Shown: positions 17,245 to 32,160, numbered from the stretch's first letter. The stretch is 64,000 nucleotides of DNA from Lunularia cruciata (GCA_948567375.1 OX419759.1:51747493-51811492), one strand, 5' to 3'. Numbers and translations: made by a program. Notes: generated by a model from the sequence alone, not told the origin.

Positions 17245-17690
17245 GCATAAAGCTAGCTTCTTTATCAACCCTTGAAGAGTTAAATATGAGTTTTCAAGCT
17301 ACAAGCAACCTTTCATTCAATAGTTGCACATTGTGTTTAGAAATACCATTCACTAAATGATGATACTTTTGCATTGAGTTGTGCATCAATGGTTTGAAAT
17401 TTGAGCTTTAACATTTGTGGCTATACACCTTCAAGACTCATCTGCTTATAAAGTGCCATTGTGCTGGACCTCTAGGAGGTATCAAGTCCATTAAGAAATC
17501 TTCCGGGTTGACATCCATTCTATATGTTCCCTCAAAAATAAGAAATTTGGTCTGTCTTTTTGTAGACTTGTGCAACTTTTCAAGCAATCTAAGCTTAATC
17601 TTGCTCTCAGTCAGATACTCCACTATTGCTCATCTCTTTTGGTAACTTTAAAAACATCTTATACACTACTTCCAAAACAACATGGACATG
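17245..17690. other. Spacer, no gene recognised
   Basis: A minus-strand ORF at 17438-17623 has no family resemblance. It may belong to a decayed element. Confidence 0.35.
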
Positions 17691-18430
17691 TGTAATACTA
17701 AGAGCTAGCCATATGATCTAGATGTGAAATTTGGTTTGGTAACATCTAGAATGATGTTATACAAGATGGTCAAAATACATAAGATAGAAGTATCACCAAA
17801 AGAGTATTACTAATAGTATAAAAACCAAAATAGACTTGAAAACCTTAGAACCAATAGCTAAACATATGATTTAAAGGTGAGAATTGGTTTGGTAACATCT
17901 AGAAGGATGTTACAAATGATGGACTAAATAGATCAGAAAGAGGTATCACCAAAAAGGGACTTCTACTAATAGAGTAGTGATTGAAATATGCTTGAAATCT
18001 TTGAAGGCAATTTTGGAGACCTAAACGGATGAATTAAGCCTTGAAAATGTGCACATTATCCCCAAAAAAGGAAAGAATGGCCTTCACTCCCCCTCAGTTT
18101 GTCTCATCAAGAGCTTTCCAATGGTACCTCACCCATGTGGTTTTGAGATTCTTATAGGAAGATTCCCTAAAAGATTCCCTCCCATCAAAGCTTGTTTGAC
18201 CAACCAGATAGGACCTAGACTGACATGTCATCCATCCAAGTAGGTAATCCAAGGGTGGAGCTTGCTAGCATGTCACTTATTTGTGTGCCTAATCCTATGG
18301 TAGAGCTTCCTTGGAGGAGATCTTCTTTGTCTATATAATAAAGAGAAGGTGCTCCTTTGGGGCATTGGAGGTTTGAGTGTGAAGTTGTGTGTTTCTCAAG
18401 GTGTGTCTCTCTTTAGGTCTCCTATCCCCG
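17691..18430 (+). repeat. Dispersed repeat family B, copy 1
   Basis: Contains two tandem diverged units of about 155 bp, each with a TTTGGTAACATCTAGAA-like core (starting near 17702 and 17856). Then come a shared block, GGAGACCTAAACGG, and a TATA-like stretch CTATATAATAAAGAGAAGG followed by CTCCTTTGGGG. The same order recurs at 33957, 39767 and 52528 (same strand) and inverted at 19575 and 21283. The TATA-like segment suggests an LTR or promoter-bearing end of a retroelement (inference). Confidence 0.75.
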
Positions 18431-19574
18431 GAGTATTACAACATGATTGAAGGGTCCAGAAGTTCCTTCACAAAATGATCTTAGTTTGTGTTTTGTTAGT
18501 TCTCTTGGACATGCTTATTTTTCCAATAACATTTCTTCAAGAGATCATCCTTGACATGTTTCCTTTCATAGATATGGTCTTTATAGCTCTTCAAACTTAT
18601 CCATATGATCTTCATAGCTATGGTTCTTTGGGTTCTACCTCCTCATCATAGTCTTTCCCAAGGTCATCTAGTCCCAACTCTTCAATCTCCTCAAATTGAC
18701 ACTTTCCAAATTTAGGTGACTTGTCAATATAGAAGAAGTCATTGCTCTTGAGTTCTCTCATCCTCATTATGAGATTTACCTCCTTCAGTTTCCTTCCACC
18801 AAAAATCTCTAGTTTCAAGCAAGCAAAATAGTGTTAATGAGCTTGATGTTCTTGAGTTCCCTCGTCCCAAAATTGACCTCTTGCTCTAGTTTCCTCTAAC
18901 TGAGAGTGAGATTCCTAGATTCAAGCAAATGATTGTTTGGACATTATAGATATTCTTGAGTTATCTTGTCTTGATAATTACCTCCCTTCAATTAATATGG
19001 TAGACATTTTCTATCATGTGTATATACATTGCTATACAACATCATATAACTATCAATATCATACACTATGGAAGCACAACTCACACATAAGTCATACATG
19101 AACTCTAAAGTCCACAATTGCCCCCTAGCTACGGGTTGGGTCCCTCTAACTCCATATGGTCATCTATTCCAAGTATGTGATATGCCTTATGGTGGACCAA
19201 GATTAGGAGGTATGGTGCTATCGAGCCCCATTGTTAGTCATTTGTCTGCAATCTATATCACATAAAGGGTGAACTAGCTATAGGTCAAGTACATCTAGGA
19301 CATAACTATTGTTGTTGAGGAACCACCATAAGAGGAGGATTCAAACACACCATCCTCTCAAACTTCTTTGGTATAATCAATTCACACTCTTCCACTCAAA
19401 TTGCACTCAAATCAAATTTGAACTTGATCCTTCACTCAAAAATATACCAATGATCAAGCATTTATTATCATCAAGTCATACTCACTCTAGCTAAGAGACT
19501 CTACGTGATGCTTGTCAGACTTTATTGACCATAGAGATAATATTCCAAGGATAGGAGAACCACTTAGAGAAACA
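18431..19574. other. Sequence between inverted B copies, unidentified
   Basis: Minus-strand ORF 18618-18818 encodes an acidic peptide with no recognised domain. The stretch lies between family B in opposite orientations, so it may be internal sequence of a composite or nested element. No other structure seen. Confidence 0.35.
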
Positions 19575-20135
19575 CAAGAGAAGAAACACAAGAGAAGAAA
19601 CACAAACCTTCACACTCAATATTTTGATATCCTAAAAGAGCACCTTGTCTTTATCATATAACAAAGAGGATACCCTCAAAGGAACCTCTACCCGTGGATT
19701 AAATATATGGATTGGTGCTTGTTAGCAAGCTCCACCCTTAGATTACTTGCATGGATTGGTGACATTTTGATTCTTGTTCTATAGGGTTGGTTAAACAAAT
19801 TTGACCAAAGGGAATCTTTAGGGAATCCTTTTATAGGGAGCTCAGAATTTCATGGGTGAGGTACCATTAGAAACTCTTAAGAAGAAAAACCATGGGGGAG
19901 AAGGCAAGCAATTTTACCTTGAATGAAGGAAATTGTTTATTTTCAATGTTTAATTCCTTTATTTTGGCCTCCAAAATTGGCTCTGAAGTTTTCAAGGTGT
20001 TTTTAGCTCTTGCTATATTAGTGGAAGTAATTTTTTTGGTGACACCTTTATTTGATCTATTTGGTCTATCATATATAAAATCCTTCCAGATGTTACAAAG
20101 CCAAATTTCACCTCTAGATAATATATCTAGCTAAT
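19575..20135 (-). repeat. Dispersed repeat family B, copy 2 (inverted, one internal unit)
   Basis: Reverse complement of copy 1, with AGCACCTTGTCTTTATCATA near 19640 and the 155-bp-type unit near 20000-20130. Only one internal unit is present. Confidence 0.7.
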
Positions 20136-20819
20136 AGTATTACAATAGCCAAGAACTCAAAGACTCAACATCAAAGACGTGAGCTTTCTAGAGCTGCACT
20201 TCAAAAGTATACCCCTTTGCTTGACCTAGATCTAGTCCTAATGGCACCATTGACAACACATTTGATAGTGCAAATGGTGCAAGTGACTACGGGTCACACC
20301 ATGTGATCAATAGCCCTAACATGAAATCTGCCTGCCATCAAGTAGTCCATGACCAACTAACAAAATAACTATGATTGCCAACACTACCTTCTCTAGCTTT
20401 TGAGCAAACTAGCTTTGGCATTGCAAATGTCATGACGAGTCACTAGAAACTAGTGTCCAAAGTCTCATTGCTTTGTCAACTCATGAAGAGAAATGTAGAT
20501 GGAAAATTATGCCTTCAAAACATTCTAGGGCTCCCAAGAGATGGATAGATTTTAATCATGGGAACAATAATCAATGTGATGCCAAGTTGCTCCCGAATAA
20601 TTCTATGTGAGGTGTCTTTTGTTGAAATGAAAGTGCTTATTGAACTAAATTCTACTGAAACAAAGTGCTCAGTGATATCAATCTTGTTGATTAAAGGTAG
20701 CAAAAGATTACTGAATATTGTTCACCACACTACACATAGAAACTCAAGAAGATATACACACATGATACACAAAGAAGTAACAAGCATAGAAAGCTTAGAT
20801 TAACTCTACATTAAGGTGG
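20136..20819. other. Unidentified spacer
   Basis: Short ORFs on both strands (20515-20803) lack family resemblance. Probably part of a decayed element next to the copia fragment. Confidence 0.35.
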
Positions 20820-21195
20820 CTATGCATGAGACCCTTGTTAAATCCTAAACCTAAACAAGTTGCATGACTAAAGAGCACACCTAGTTTTGAGTCAGCCATG
20901 CAAAACAAAATTTTGTATATAGTCATCCTTTGAGATTAGTCTACTCAGATGTCAACTTGGCATGTGAAATTGTAGGCCATGTGCTAGATCACAACACTCC
21001 CACATGAACACCAAGTGTAAAGCTAAGCAAATTAAGGCCAATTTGACTTCTAAGTTGCATGAATCTTTCTATGGGCAGTGTCTTCATAAATATATATGCA
21101 AACTATTGCGCTATAGACAAGTAAACAAGAATTTATTCTTTGCCTCTCTTACATCTCAAACATAGTGAAACTGCACGACAATATGCTTAATTTGC
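20820..21195 (-). mobile_element. Ty1/copia 3' fragment: RNase H end, polypurine tract, start of 3' LTR
   Basis: On the minus strand, 21195-21000 encodes the copia RNase H C-terminus, KHIVVQFHYV then FMKTLPIERFMQLRSQIG, corresponding to the family's KHID...HF and ADIFTK...F blocks. It is followed by GTGGGAG (20997-21003) and TGTTG (20992-20996), the expected polypurine tract and LTR start. The left LTR border is not determined. It has stops and is a different copia copy from the one at 13410. Confidence 0.7.
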
Positions 21196-21282
21196 TTGTA
21201 AAACTCTAGATTGTGAATAAGTTGTTGTATTGATCAGTTGTGGTCTATATTTTTTTAATACTCTAAGGACAAGAGAACTCTT

Positions 21283-21975
21283 CAAGAGAGAAAATATATA
21301 TTTCACACTCAATCTTCTAATGCCCCAAAGGAGCACCTTCTCTTTATTATATAGCAAAGAGGATCCACTCCAAGGAAGCTCCACCCTTGGATCAGATACA
21401 TGGATTGGTGACCTGTCAGCGAGCTCCATCCTTGGATTAGTTGTTTGGATGGGTGACATGTCAGCCCTTGTCCTATCTAGTTGGTCTAGTTAGTAGGTCA
21501 AAATGGAATCTTTAAGGAATCTTCTTGTAGGAAGCTCAAAATTGCATGGGTAAGGTACTATTGGAAAGCTCTCAATGAGAAAAATCATGAGGGGTAAGCC
21601 TTTTTCTCATGAGGGGGGAATCATTCTATTTTCAAGGCCCAATTCATCCATTTAGGCCTCTAAAAATGGCTTTAAAGCTTTCAGGCTATTTTTGGCTTCT
21701 ACACTATTAGTAGAAGTGCTCTTTTGGTGATACTTCTATCTAATATATGTTCTCCATCATCTATAAGATCCTTCTAGATGTCACTACCTCAAGTTTCACC
21801 ACTAGATCATATGCGTAGCTATTGATTCTAAAGTTTCCAAGCATGTTTTGGTTTCTGGTCTATTATTAGTAAAAGTACTCTTTTGGTGATACATCTAGTT
21901 TATCCACTAAGTCCATCATGTATAACATCCTTCTAAATGTTACCAAACCAAATTTCATCTCTAGATCATAAGCAA
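21283..21975 (-). repeat. Dispersed repeat family B, copy 3 (inverted, two internal units)
   Basis: Reverse complement of copy 1: AGCACCTTCTCTTTATTATATAGCAAAG block near 21340 and two tandem 155-bp-type units at about 21700-21975. Confidence 0.75.
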
Positions 21976-22081
21976 GCATTCATTTCATACTTGTTTGAGT
22001 AATAGCAACTAAATTTCCTAGTATCATACCTAAAATAGCTAAAACTTCTAAAATAATTTTCCATTCATATGGTGAAAAGCC

Positions 22082-22222
22082 ATCACGTTGCAAACCGTTA
22101 CCATATGGTTGTTTTGTTTGAGTAGACGTTTGAGACAAACCGTAGATTTGGACTGAGAACTACATCAGCTGAACAACTGAGATTGAGACTGATGCTGGTT
22201 AGTCTGAAATCGAACCCAATCT
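22082..22222 (+). repeat. Short fragment of repeat family C
   Basis: Matches 41370-41505 and 54055-54198, including TTGGACTGAGAACTACATCAGC and GACTGATGCTGGTTAGTCTG. Only this part of the roughly 2.4-kb family is present here. Confidence 0.85.
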
Positions 22223-23049
22223 AAAGGTATCTTTTCATATAAAAATATAGAAATAAATAATTATTTTCATATAAGAAGCATAATAAAAAATTAATTCCAA
22301 TACCGCTATTCCATGAAGAGCTTGTCATAGTTTACGGATTCTCTACCCTATTTATAGAACCAAGTGCTTTTGTAAATAACCCGAAAGGCACATGTCTATT
22401 TATGTATAGGTGTTCACTTATGTTCTAACAAGAATCTCTTAGTGTGCTTCAAATTTTTTTGCAACCTCACGTTATGAAGCCAAACTATACTTTGATTCCA
22501 AAACCAGCAAAAATAATAATTTCTACTGTACTTGCCATAGTCTTCACCCAAATATCTTTATTTGTTCTCACCCAAAAGCCATCCTTCAACCTTTTCTCTT
22601 CTCCTATGTCTCTTTCGGATAAAGATTATTTGATGGTTTAAGAGATTTGCATATGTAGATGAGATTGGATTAACAAAAAATTGTGTTAATGGGCCTTGGG
22701 GTTGGTCAAATCCATGGTCAAGAAATCTAAATTTCAATTCAAATTTCCAAGTGAAGTGCCAGATCCATGTAGCTTGTGTAATCTTTGCAAAGTTTCCAGA
22801 GTGAGAATTCAAAATTTGGACGGAGAATGAGAGAGAAATCTATAGAAAATTCTATAGCATAAGCCAAACAAAACCAAGAGATAATTGATAGAGAAGCCAA
22901 AAAAATAGTACAAATGTGAGATAACATACAAAAAAGCAATTACTAGCAACTGAGATGCCACATATCAGTGCTCCAATGCTGCTCAAAAAAAGTATTGAAA
23001 AATACATGCATGAAATGAGTATGAATATGATGATACATGGTGAAAACAA
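22223..23049. other. AT-rich spacer, no gene recognised
   Basis: Short ORFs only. No protein family, RNA or repeat recognised. Confidence 0.4.
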
Positions 23050-24492
23050 CTTGATGATAGGGAAAATCTGGTGTAAATCAAATGGGCATAACTTTCTATT
23101 TGTGACTTGGATTTAAAAGCTCTAGAATTCAGTAGAAAGCCTATAAGATAATTTTTCCAATCTTAGAAAACAAACTGCAATATGATCAATATAGCTCCCT
23201 TGACAAGCTCTCAAAATTTAACTTTTTTTATTTTATTTCCACACTGATTTCAAAATCCTTAATTCAGAGATTGCTCTTGGTTCTTGGTAACTTTCCCCAT
23301 ATTTCAAGATCAGAGAAACAATCAATATTAAAAAAACTCTAGCAATCTAAAATACTCAATCATAATCACACAAATAGTAGGATTAACACTCAATCATGAT
23401 ATGAGATAGAAATGCTCTACCAAGCTAATGAAATGCTCTACCAAACCTAATCCGACCCCAACCCTAGATATGAGTCAATTCTTGATTTGGGTTTATTTTT
23501 GAGCTCTTTAAACCCAAGTATGCTTGATCCAAGACCCTAAATTATCAATTTGAGTAATTCATATGAAACCTTTGTATATAAGTACAAGCACTAACTACCA
23601 AAAATACTGGAAATTTTTATGAGATTATTCAAACTACAACTTAAGGAGTGACCAAAGTTTTGAACTTGATTAGCATCTCATCTCCAACACCTCACTTTTG
23701 AGAGCTCCAACTTCAATTGACCAGATCTGATTTGGGATAGATCAAACTGTAAACTATAAGCACTTTTTCTACTCTCCAACCCTTTTAATAGATCATAAAA
23801 TGTTTCACATAGCTCTCCAAATTTTCTATCTTGTGCTCCTTGGTATGAATTTTACCCCCTTGATCCAATCAATAATATCTCTCAAAAAATTAGCTCAGAT
23901 TACTCAATTTAGTCTTCAAACCATAGCCTATCAACTCCTCTCTCCAACCATAGTCTTCTCTCCTTGACTGCCCTCCCCAAACTCCTTTGGTCCTTAAAAA
24001 TTCCACACTTCCACTCTTGTACAGAATTTTTTATAATTTTGTCAGTTAGCTCCTTCACTTTTTGACAAATGGGCCCCACAACTCCATCTTCAAGGTCATG
24101 AGCAAAATTAGATTATACTCCATCTATAAAATTATAGAGATTTTCAAATCTTAGATTTATTCATAAGTAAACACTAGAAGGACGACAAGATCCAAGTTTT
24201 CCATCATTGACTCCATAAATGCCGCCCCAAAACATGCCACCATCCAATCCCATAAACCATCATGGTATAGAATCTTAGGTATGATGACAAAAAAATTGGA
24301 ACGGGCAAATCAGGACCATGGTATATCTCTTGCTCAAATGCTTCCTCTCACACTCTAACACTCGCTCTTTGCTACAACTCTCAATATCCTCCTCTCGCTC
24401 TAGATTCCTCAAACTAAATCACACCTCCTTCTCTCAACTCTCCATCATCTCTATACATAAAAGCACTCAAAGAGTAGAAGACCATAATCTAT
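23050..24492 (-). repeat. Dispersed repeat family F, copy 1 (inverted)
   Basis: The reverse complement aligns along its whole length with 32161-33610 and, more weakly, with 60126-61438. Shared words include CTTTCTATTTGTGACTTGG, CCAGTATT and TTGTCAAAAAGTGAAGGA. It has no coding frame. Length and AT-richness resemble an LTR or untranslated part of a large retroelement (inference). Confidence 0.75.
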
Positions 24493-24599
24493 GAACCCTA
24501 AATCATATACATATATACAAATTTTTCAAATAGCAGTAGCTCATCCATAAGATATGTCATACAACCTACTCCATATTCATGGAGATAAACCACACTAGT

Positions 24600-25065
24600 T
24601 TATTTCTTCATGCGTTACAAAACCCACAACACAATAGAGTGCATTGTACTTAGATTTTCTTTCATCAAAAGAGTTATTTACTTGTCCTTGGTGATACAAG
24701 AAATGATGACTAGAAACCAAGAATGCATGTGTGATGGTAAGTTAAGTTGCACTTTCCCTACCCAATACAAAAGGAAGTTTGGTAAATTGATGTCAAATTT
24801 CTTGACAGCTTGGATTGCAAGTGTGTACAATCATCCATGATAGTTTGGATACAATCTCCTACGGGGACCCCATAGTTAGCTAGTCAGTGTGCTCCCATAA
24901 AAAAGAGTGTAATACAACAATGTTCTTATAAAGACTAACTTTTTGGACAAAGATCTTTTTGGGAAGACATAAGCAAAGGCGAAGGATAGAACATACATCT
25001 TTGGCAAAGATTATGAGTTTTTGTTAACAACAAATTCACATCTTCAGATTACAGGATTGTGCCCA
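24600..25065 (+). repeat. Dispersed repeat shared with 34470-34735 and (inverted) 36850-37105
   Basis: 24738-24855 matches 34608-34735 on the same strand; 24840-25065 matches 36850-37080 in reverse complement, including TTTTTGGACAAAGATCTTTTTGGGAAGACAT. The small ORF at 24610 is part of this repeat and is not a gene. Confidence 0.75.
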
Positions 25066-26272
25066 ACGAGTGACTCCATTCGTTTTGCACAATCTTGTCC
25101 CATGCCCGTCTTTACTACAAGATAATGCGGTTCTTCTTTGAAGCACGCTGCTCATGTAGCATAATCTCTCTAGTACACATCTGGTTTGTGGTTCTACAAT
25201 TGATTAGTCTCTAAATACTTCTGTTTGATAGATGCATAGATATACATTTCTACATCATTATCATTATTCTTGCTCTACCAATTGTTCCCTCCTACATCTA
25301 CTATGGCTTGTTCTAGAGTCTCTTTCTCATTAATAATCCTTTAAGTCTCTTTGATTTGAAACAATCATCATCTTGCATTTCCAAATCAATAAATTTTCCC
25401 TTTTGAATCAACTAATGTCTATTAGATCTCCTTGTTCCCATTGTGCTCCAATATACACTTAGATCTGAAAATTTTCTTCTAGTATCTCAGTGTCTCTGCA
25501 TTTCTACACCAAGAAAAAGCTTCTATCACTCTTGATGCATTGCAAAAGGGGTATCCATAACCTATCAAAAACTTTCATAAATACAGATGCAAATCTATAA
25601 AATATTTACAACATACGACGAACAAAAAAAGGATACAAAAAATTTCTACAAATTTCCTCTTATTGCAAATCTAGTTGCATAAAGTGAGAAATGGAAGACC
25701 TGTATGCTAGTATGCAGGTTCTAAGTTAATGAAAATTTTGATCATGTTGCTTGGCCTTACTTCTCCAGATTACTACTCTCCCGTCTTGCTGCTCAAGCTT
25801 TGTTGACTGGGCTGCAAACAGCTTGATGGAATAAACGACTTACTCAAAGGTACGACTTAAATACTCTAACTCTAGCTAATTGGATATCAGGTGTTATCTA
25901 TGAACTCTAACACCTCTCGTATAGGTACATGTATATCAATACTTATGTACTTCTCTCTGAAAAGTACTTTCAATAATTCAATCTAAGGGATTCGGGGGTA
26001 ATGTAAAAAAGAAGTAACTACTTGTACAGTACGTGAGGAAAAAGTTTATGGGATATTTATGGTACCCAGACTACATCCACCCTTACTAGATCTGAAGAAG
26101 AAAGATGATTAGTTATATTTTATGGTAGGCTGAGGCTTACCGATGGGTTTCTAAGCTTTAGTTAGAAAGAAATAATGAATATTCCACAAGTTAATATTCT
26201 TCCACCTCTAAAATGATTAATTATATTCTAATTACCTCTAACTAATCTAATACGGAAGCATCAATTTCCCAT
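25066..26272. other. Spacer, no gene recognised
   Basis: AT-rich with no recognisable coding or repeat structure. Confidence 0.4.
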
Positions 26273-26640
26273 TTGAATCCCCCGGTGTCCTTTAAAACAT
26301 GGAACTTGTGTCACCGTCCACGGAGCGATCCTCAGGCAATCATCGGGGCTTCGCTCCCAATCACGCTGGGGAAGGGCCTCCAAATCTCCCTGGGGGCGGA
26401 GTCTCTTGCGAGAAAGTTCAGGTTGACCACAGTGGCCACAATTACCTTGAGGCCCAGATGTACTTCGTGGTTAACAACAACAACCCGGTTGCCTTCGGTC
26501 AAGCACCGTCCATTTCGGGCGGACAGCAAACCATCTCCGTACCAAAGATGTATGGTGCCCGTGGGTGTTGGGAAGTCACGTCTTCACCTATATGTACATG
26601 CAAAGGGTTCGTTCTAATGTCGAATTCGTAGCTAGAAGCA
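26273..26640 (+). other. GC-richer island with an unidentified ORF, possible gene fragment
   Basis: This block is clearly richer in G and C than its flanks and keeps two overlapping open frames. The frame 26299-26631 reads like protein in places (VDHSGHNYLEAQMYFVVNNN, then KMYGARGCWEV), but I do not recognise a family. It could be one exon of a decayed gene, a captured fragment or chance. No splice sites, start context or partner exons could be established. Confidence 0.3.
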
Positions 26641-27931
26641 CTTGCTGCGCTGGACTATTCCCAGAACCAATCTGCCTCGTGCCCAGAAGTACATGGCTTT
26701 TAATAATGATATCACACTCTGTTCATATATAATCCACAAGAAAACACTGTCAAAGAGTACACAACGAAGGAAGAATAATAAGATCTGGGTGGGTCTCCGT
26801 TTACTGCTTCTTCCTTCTCTTTATTATGGCTATAAATTCAACAAGTTTCGTAAGAGAAATTCTATTTGCAATGAAGATGAAACAGATCAAATGTATTCGT
26901 TGGATACTTCTTTAAAGATGTAAAGACATATTTGCTTAATCGGTGATCAAACTCAAAACCAAGACTTTTACCGAAGCAGCAAGGAACAAACCCTAAAAGG
27001 AATACAGATAAAACAAACATGAAAAATCAAAATCTCACTGAACTTAGATTGCTGAACTTGAAATCGTCGAGTAAGCATAGATTGATGTCCAGGATGGCTC
27101 CATGAGAAGAGAAATGCTGTACCTATAGCTATTAAGGACTATTATGCTGTTTCCACTTCATCTGTTAGTGAATATTTTAGTAGTGAGATGTTGACCCGTT
27201 TCCATCTTTTTCTTTTCGTTCAGAATCACGTTGAAATACTAATATTTATAAAAGAAAATTCCTTCACACCTCAAGTCACTATAAGCCTGGGTATATCCTA
27301 TATCGTCGATTGTCAAAATATTCATAGAAATACTGTAGCTGCTTGGTTGAATTTGAAGGTGGCTGATGCTTCTAAAGTCAGGGTTGAGCCTCGATTATGT
27401 TTAGCTAAGCTTTGAAATTAGAAATCTGCATTCAAAGATACCCATATCCAGGAATCTAGAATCACTCAATATTTCTGAGAAAATTCATTGAAAGATGCTC
27501 AGATGTTTATCGAACTTTAACCCAACTTGATGTAACAGATTACAGTTGAGAACTAGATAGGCACTGGAATGTCCATACTGATTGTCTGAACTTGCACATC
27601 AGATATCATCATCAATTTGCATCAATTGAACGTTGATGCAAAATCCTTGTACCCGTTATGTTGCGGAACTGCAGGTGCACACAGCGCTCCATTTATGTCT
27701 TCAGAAACGGGATGGATCTTCCAGATAAATTGTCCGAAAGTAGATCAAAAGACTTGAACTGTGATCCCCCAACAGTAATTTGCATTTGCTAGGGATAAAT
27801 CTAACATGCATAGCTGAAATCCAATCCTGCCGTGCAATCTTATTGCATCTGTCGGAGGATATCCCTGAACTGGAAGTATGCTGGCCCTAACATTTGACCG
27901 CTCCATCGCTACGCAAGGGAATCAGTTACCA
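26641..27931. other. Downstream flank of the peroxidase gene, no gene recognised
   Basis: Short ORFs without family resemblance. The part nearest 27931 probably carries the peroxidase 3' UTR. Confidence 0.4.
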
Positions 27932-29742
<1,811 letters not shown>

Positions 29743-30523
29743 TGTGGAGACCTTGTTTGCTAGTGTCTTCTGATCTCTCGTCTAATTCCTGTGTCGACGT
29801 AAGATTCGTGATCCCTTACCTAGCCAAAGGTAGTTCGACCCCCGCAAATGGTCAAAACCACCTTTCTGCACAATTATAAAAAGAGCGCGTGAGGAATAGC
29901 AAGAAGAAATTTGAATAACGAATCTGAAGTTGATCAGTGTGATTTCAATTTAGGTGGTGTCATGTATATGCACTTAGACCTATTGGCAAGACCTAGTTCA
30001 AACATGTAAACACCAAGAAAAAACTTCACTTACGTGCAAAGGTGAAGGGTGTGGAGAAGAATTCTCGACTTGTGAGTTGTGATCTGTGATAGTCCACCAT
30101 TTATACGTCATTTGGGCGACCTGAAGACTGCAACAGCCTTGTCTTTTCTCCCATACCTTCGTGGTCTGTGTTAGGCATGATCTATCGGAATAAATGTTGA
30201 CGAACCAGGAACGCATAACTTTAATGTTAGACTAAGATTTAGAAGGATTCTTGGCATGGAATGAGGCACCGGGGTGGATTCGATGGCTGTTGTGAAGCAC
30301 TCCTGTAGATTTTGCATAGTTGCAGCTGAGGTGATAGATTGGTTTGGGTGGCAAGGATGACAGTAAATACTCCTAAGGGGTAAAACCCGCATAAGACTTC
30401 CTAGATATCCTATAGATGACCAGCCATCTAGTCAGAAACAAACAAGCTTTAGTAGGGAACGGGAAACCTTGTATAGTATCTGAGGTCATCCTCAACCGTC
30501 GTCGTATTAACTTCAACTAACTC
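29743..30523. other. Upstream flank of the peroxidase gene
   Basis: This stretch should hold the peroxidase promoter on the minus strand. No unambiguous TATA box or other motif could be fixed, and no coding sequence was recognised. Confidence 0.4.
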
Positions 30524-32102
30524 ATTACCTCCTTCCCCATATTGCTATGGCTGTCAAAATTATGTGCAAATTCAAATGTAAACTCTGCATGTTTTCCAAC
30601 ACTTCTTGACATTTTCCTCCTCTTCCAAAATCACTCTCAGCTTCTTTCACCCTTTGCCTTAAATTATTCTCCTTTATGAATATCAGATTTTGCTCCTCAG
30701 TGAGTCTACCTCTCCTAGATAGATCATCATTTACTTCATCACTTAATCATTAATTGGATCTCCATGGAATTGAGACGGGCAATGAGTCAAACTCAAAGGG
30801 AGTCATATTCTCATCCTCTAGCACATCTACCATAGGTAAGGCATGGCTAGTGTCCTTTGGCTAGTGTCCCCCTTGGATACAGGGAATTGAAAGCTGATAT
30901 GGAGTATTGTGAGATGGGAAGCAATTCTCATCTCTTAAAAAACTCCCAAGAAACAACATAGCCTCCAACCTCCAAGACTCCTACTTCATCTTCTTATTGC
31001 AAGCTTGCAAAATCATCAACAAATCTATCCTCTCCAACACTTATATTTGCATCTACATCAATATTGGTAGTCTTGTCCTCAATTCCCATGGTAATTTCAA
31101 CAATATCATTCTAATCTCCAAGAGCCATTTTTAAAACTGAAGGAGGGAATGTATTTCCTTTCCCCCAAACATGATATCCATTTGGTAGTAACGAGGACAA
31201 CAACAATTCAATTTATTGTCAATGACCAACCCTCATTTGATTTCCATTTCAGTGATCTCTCCCCTATGCACTTCTCCCTCCAGCCTCCGGCACAGTTCTT
31301 AGTTAATTTTGCACCCTTCATAGTCTTGAGAAACCCAATACCTAAAGCCATCAAATGATTGGCATATACAAGAATGTTGTGCTCTTTTGCACCACTTGCT
31401 ACCCATCATCTCCCCTATGTATTTTTCTAAAGTGCTATGAGCCCTTCATATATTCAAGAAGTTTGCATATAGTGATGAGGAATGATACAGAACCAATCAT
31501 CACGTTGCTGCTATTACTTTGTTAATTGGAAAAGATTTGCTTGTGGCTTGAGGAATTTTATCTTCATTTCCTATACATCTCATCATAGGAGAAGGCACAT
31601 TCATTGGAGGATTCAACAAAGGAAGCATATTTAGGGGATAAGGTATACAAGACCATTTATTCATGGGAGGAGGAGGCACTACTAATACAGTTCTCAAAAG
31701 ACTTAGAAATCTCAAGTTTGGACTAACATTTTGAGGAATTTGGACAATATGATGGACAAGAAGGTGCACTCACTGATAAAGACTCAGTATGATCTAGACT
31801 GTTTTCTAAAAATGTACATGTGTTTTGAGGAGCTACAAAGAAAATTGGAGCATAAATAACCATCTATAAATTGCTATATATAGTTGAACCAATTCTATGC
31901 AATCAAAGTATCAAGATTAAAATCTGCAAAGTTGGCACACATATGCTCAAAATCAGCAACAAAAACATCCTTAATTTCATCATATGCAGCCCAAAGGTGT
32001 CTCTATTCTTTGAACATGGATGATTGCAAATTGAACCTGTAGCTGTGGAAAAAACTATTTTGACTTCTGAATTTGAATCTCAATTTCACTTGCAAGAGGA
32101 GA
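30524..32102 (-). mobile_element. Repeat family A, copy 1 (unidentified element with minus-strand coding traces)
   Basis: Aligns with 47571-49197 and 56650-58640 over almost its full length. On the minus strand the three copies share broken ORFs: a hydrophobic/Pro-rich part (31769-31500: LRFLSLLRTVLVVPPPP), a basic part with WCKRAQHSC, an acidic middle, and a charged helical C-terminus. The pattern loosely recalls Myb/trihelix-like proteins encoded by some DNA transposons, but that is a guess. The copy ends abruptly at about 32102, where a TC/TA microsatellite and family F begin. Confidence 0.6.
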
Positions 32103-32111
32103 CATCTCTTG

Positions 32112-32116
<5 letters not shown>

Positions 32117-32150
<34 letters not shown>

Positions 32151-32152
32151 CT
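32117..32152. repeat. (TC)n(TA)n microsatellite
   Basis: Run of CT repeats passing directly into TA repeats at the join between family A and family F. It makes an artefactual RERERERE-type ORF on the minus strand. Confidence 0.9.
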
Positions 32153-32160
32153 ATTGGCCA

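Noticed and set aside
17438-18818. Minus ORFs 17438-17623 and 18618-18818 as parts of one gene
   Set aside because: They are separated by family B sequence, without splice logic or family resemblance.
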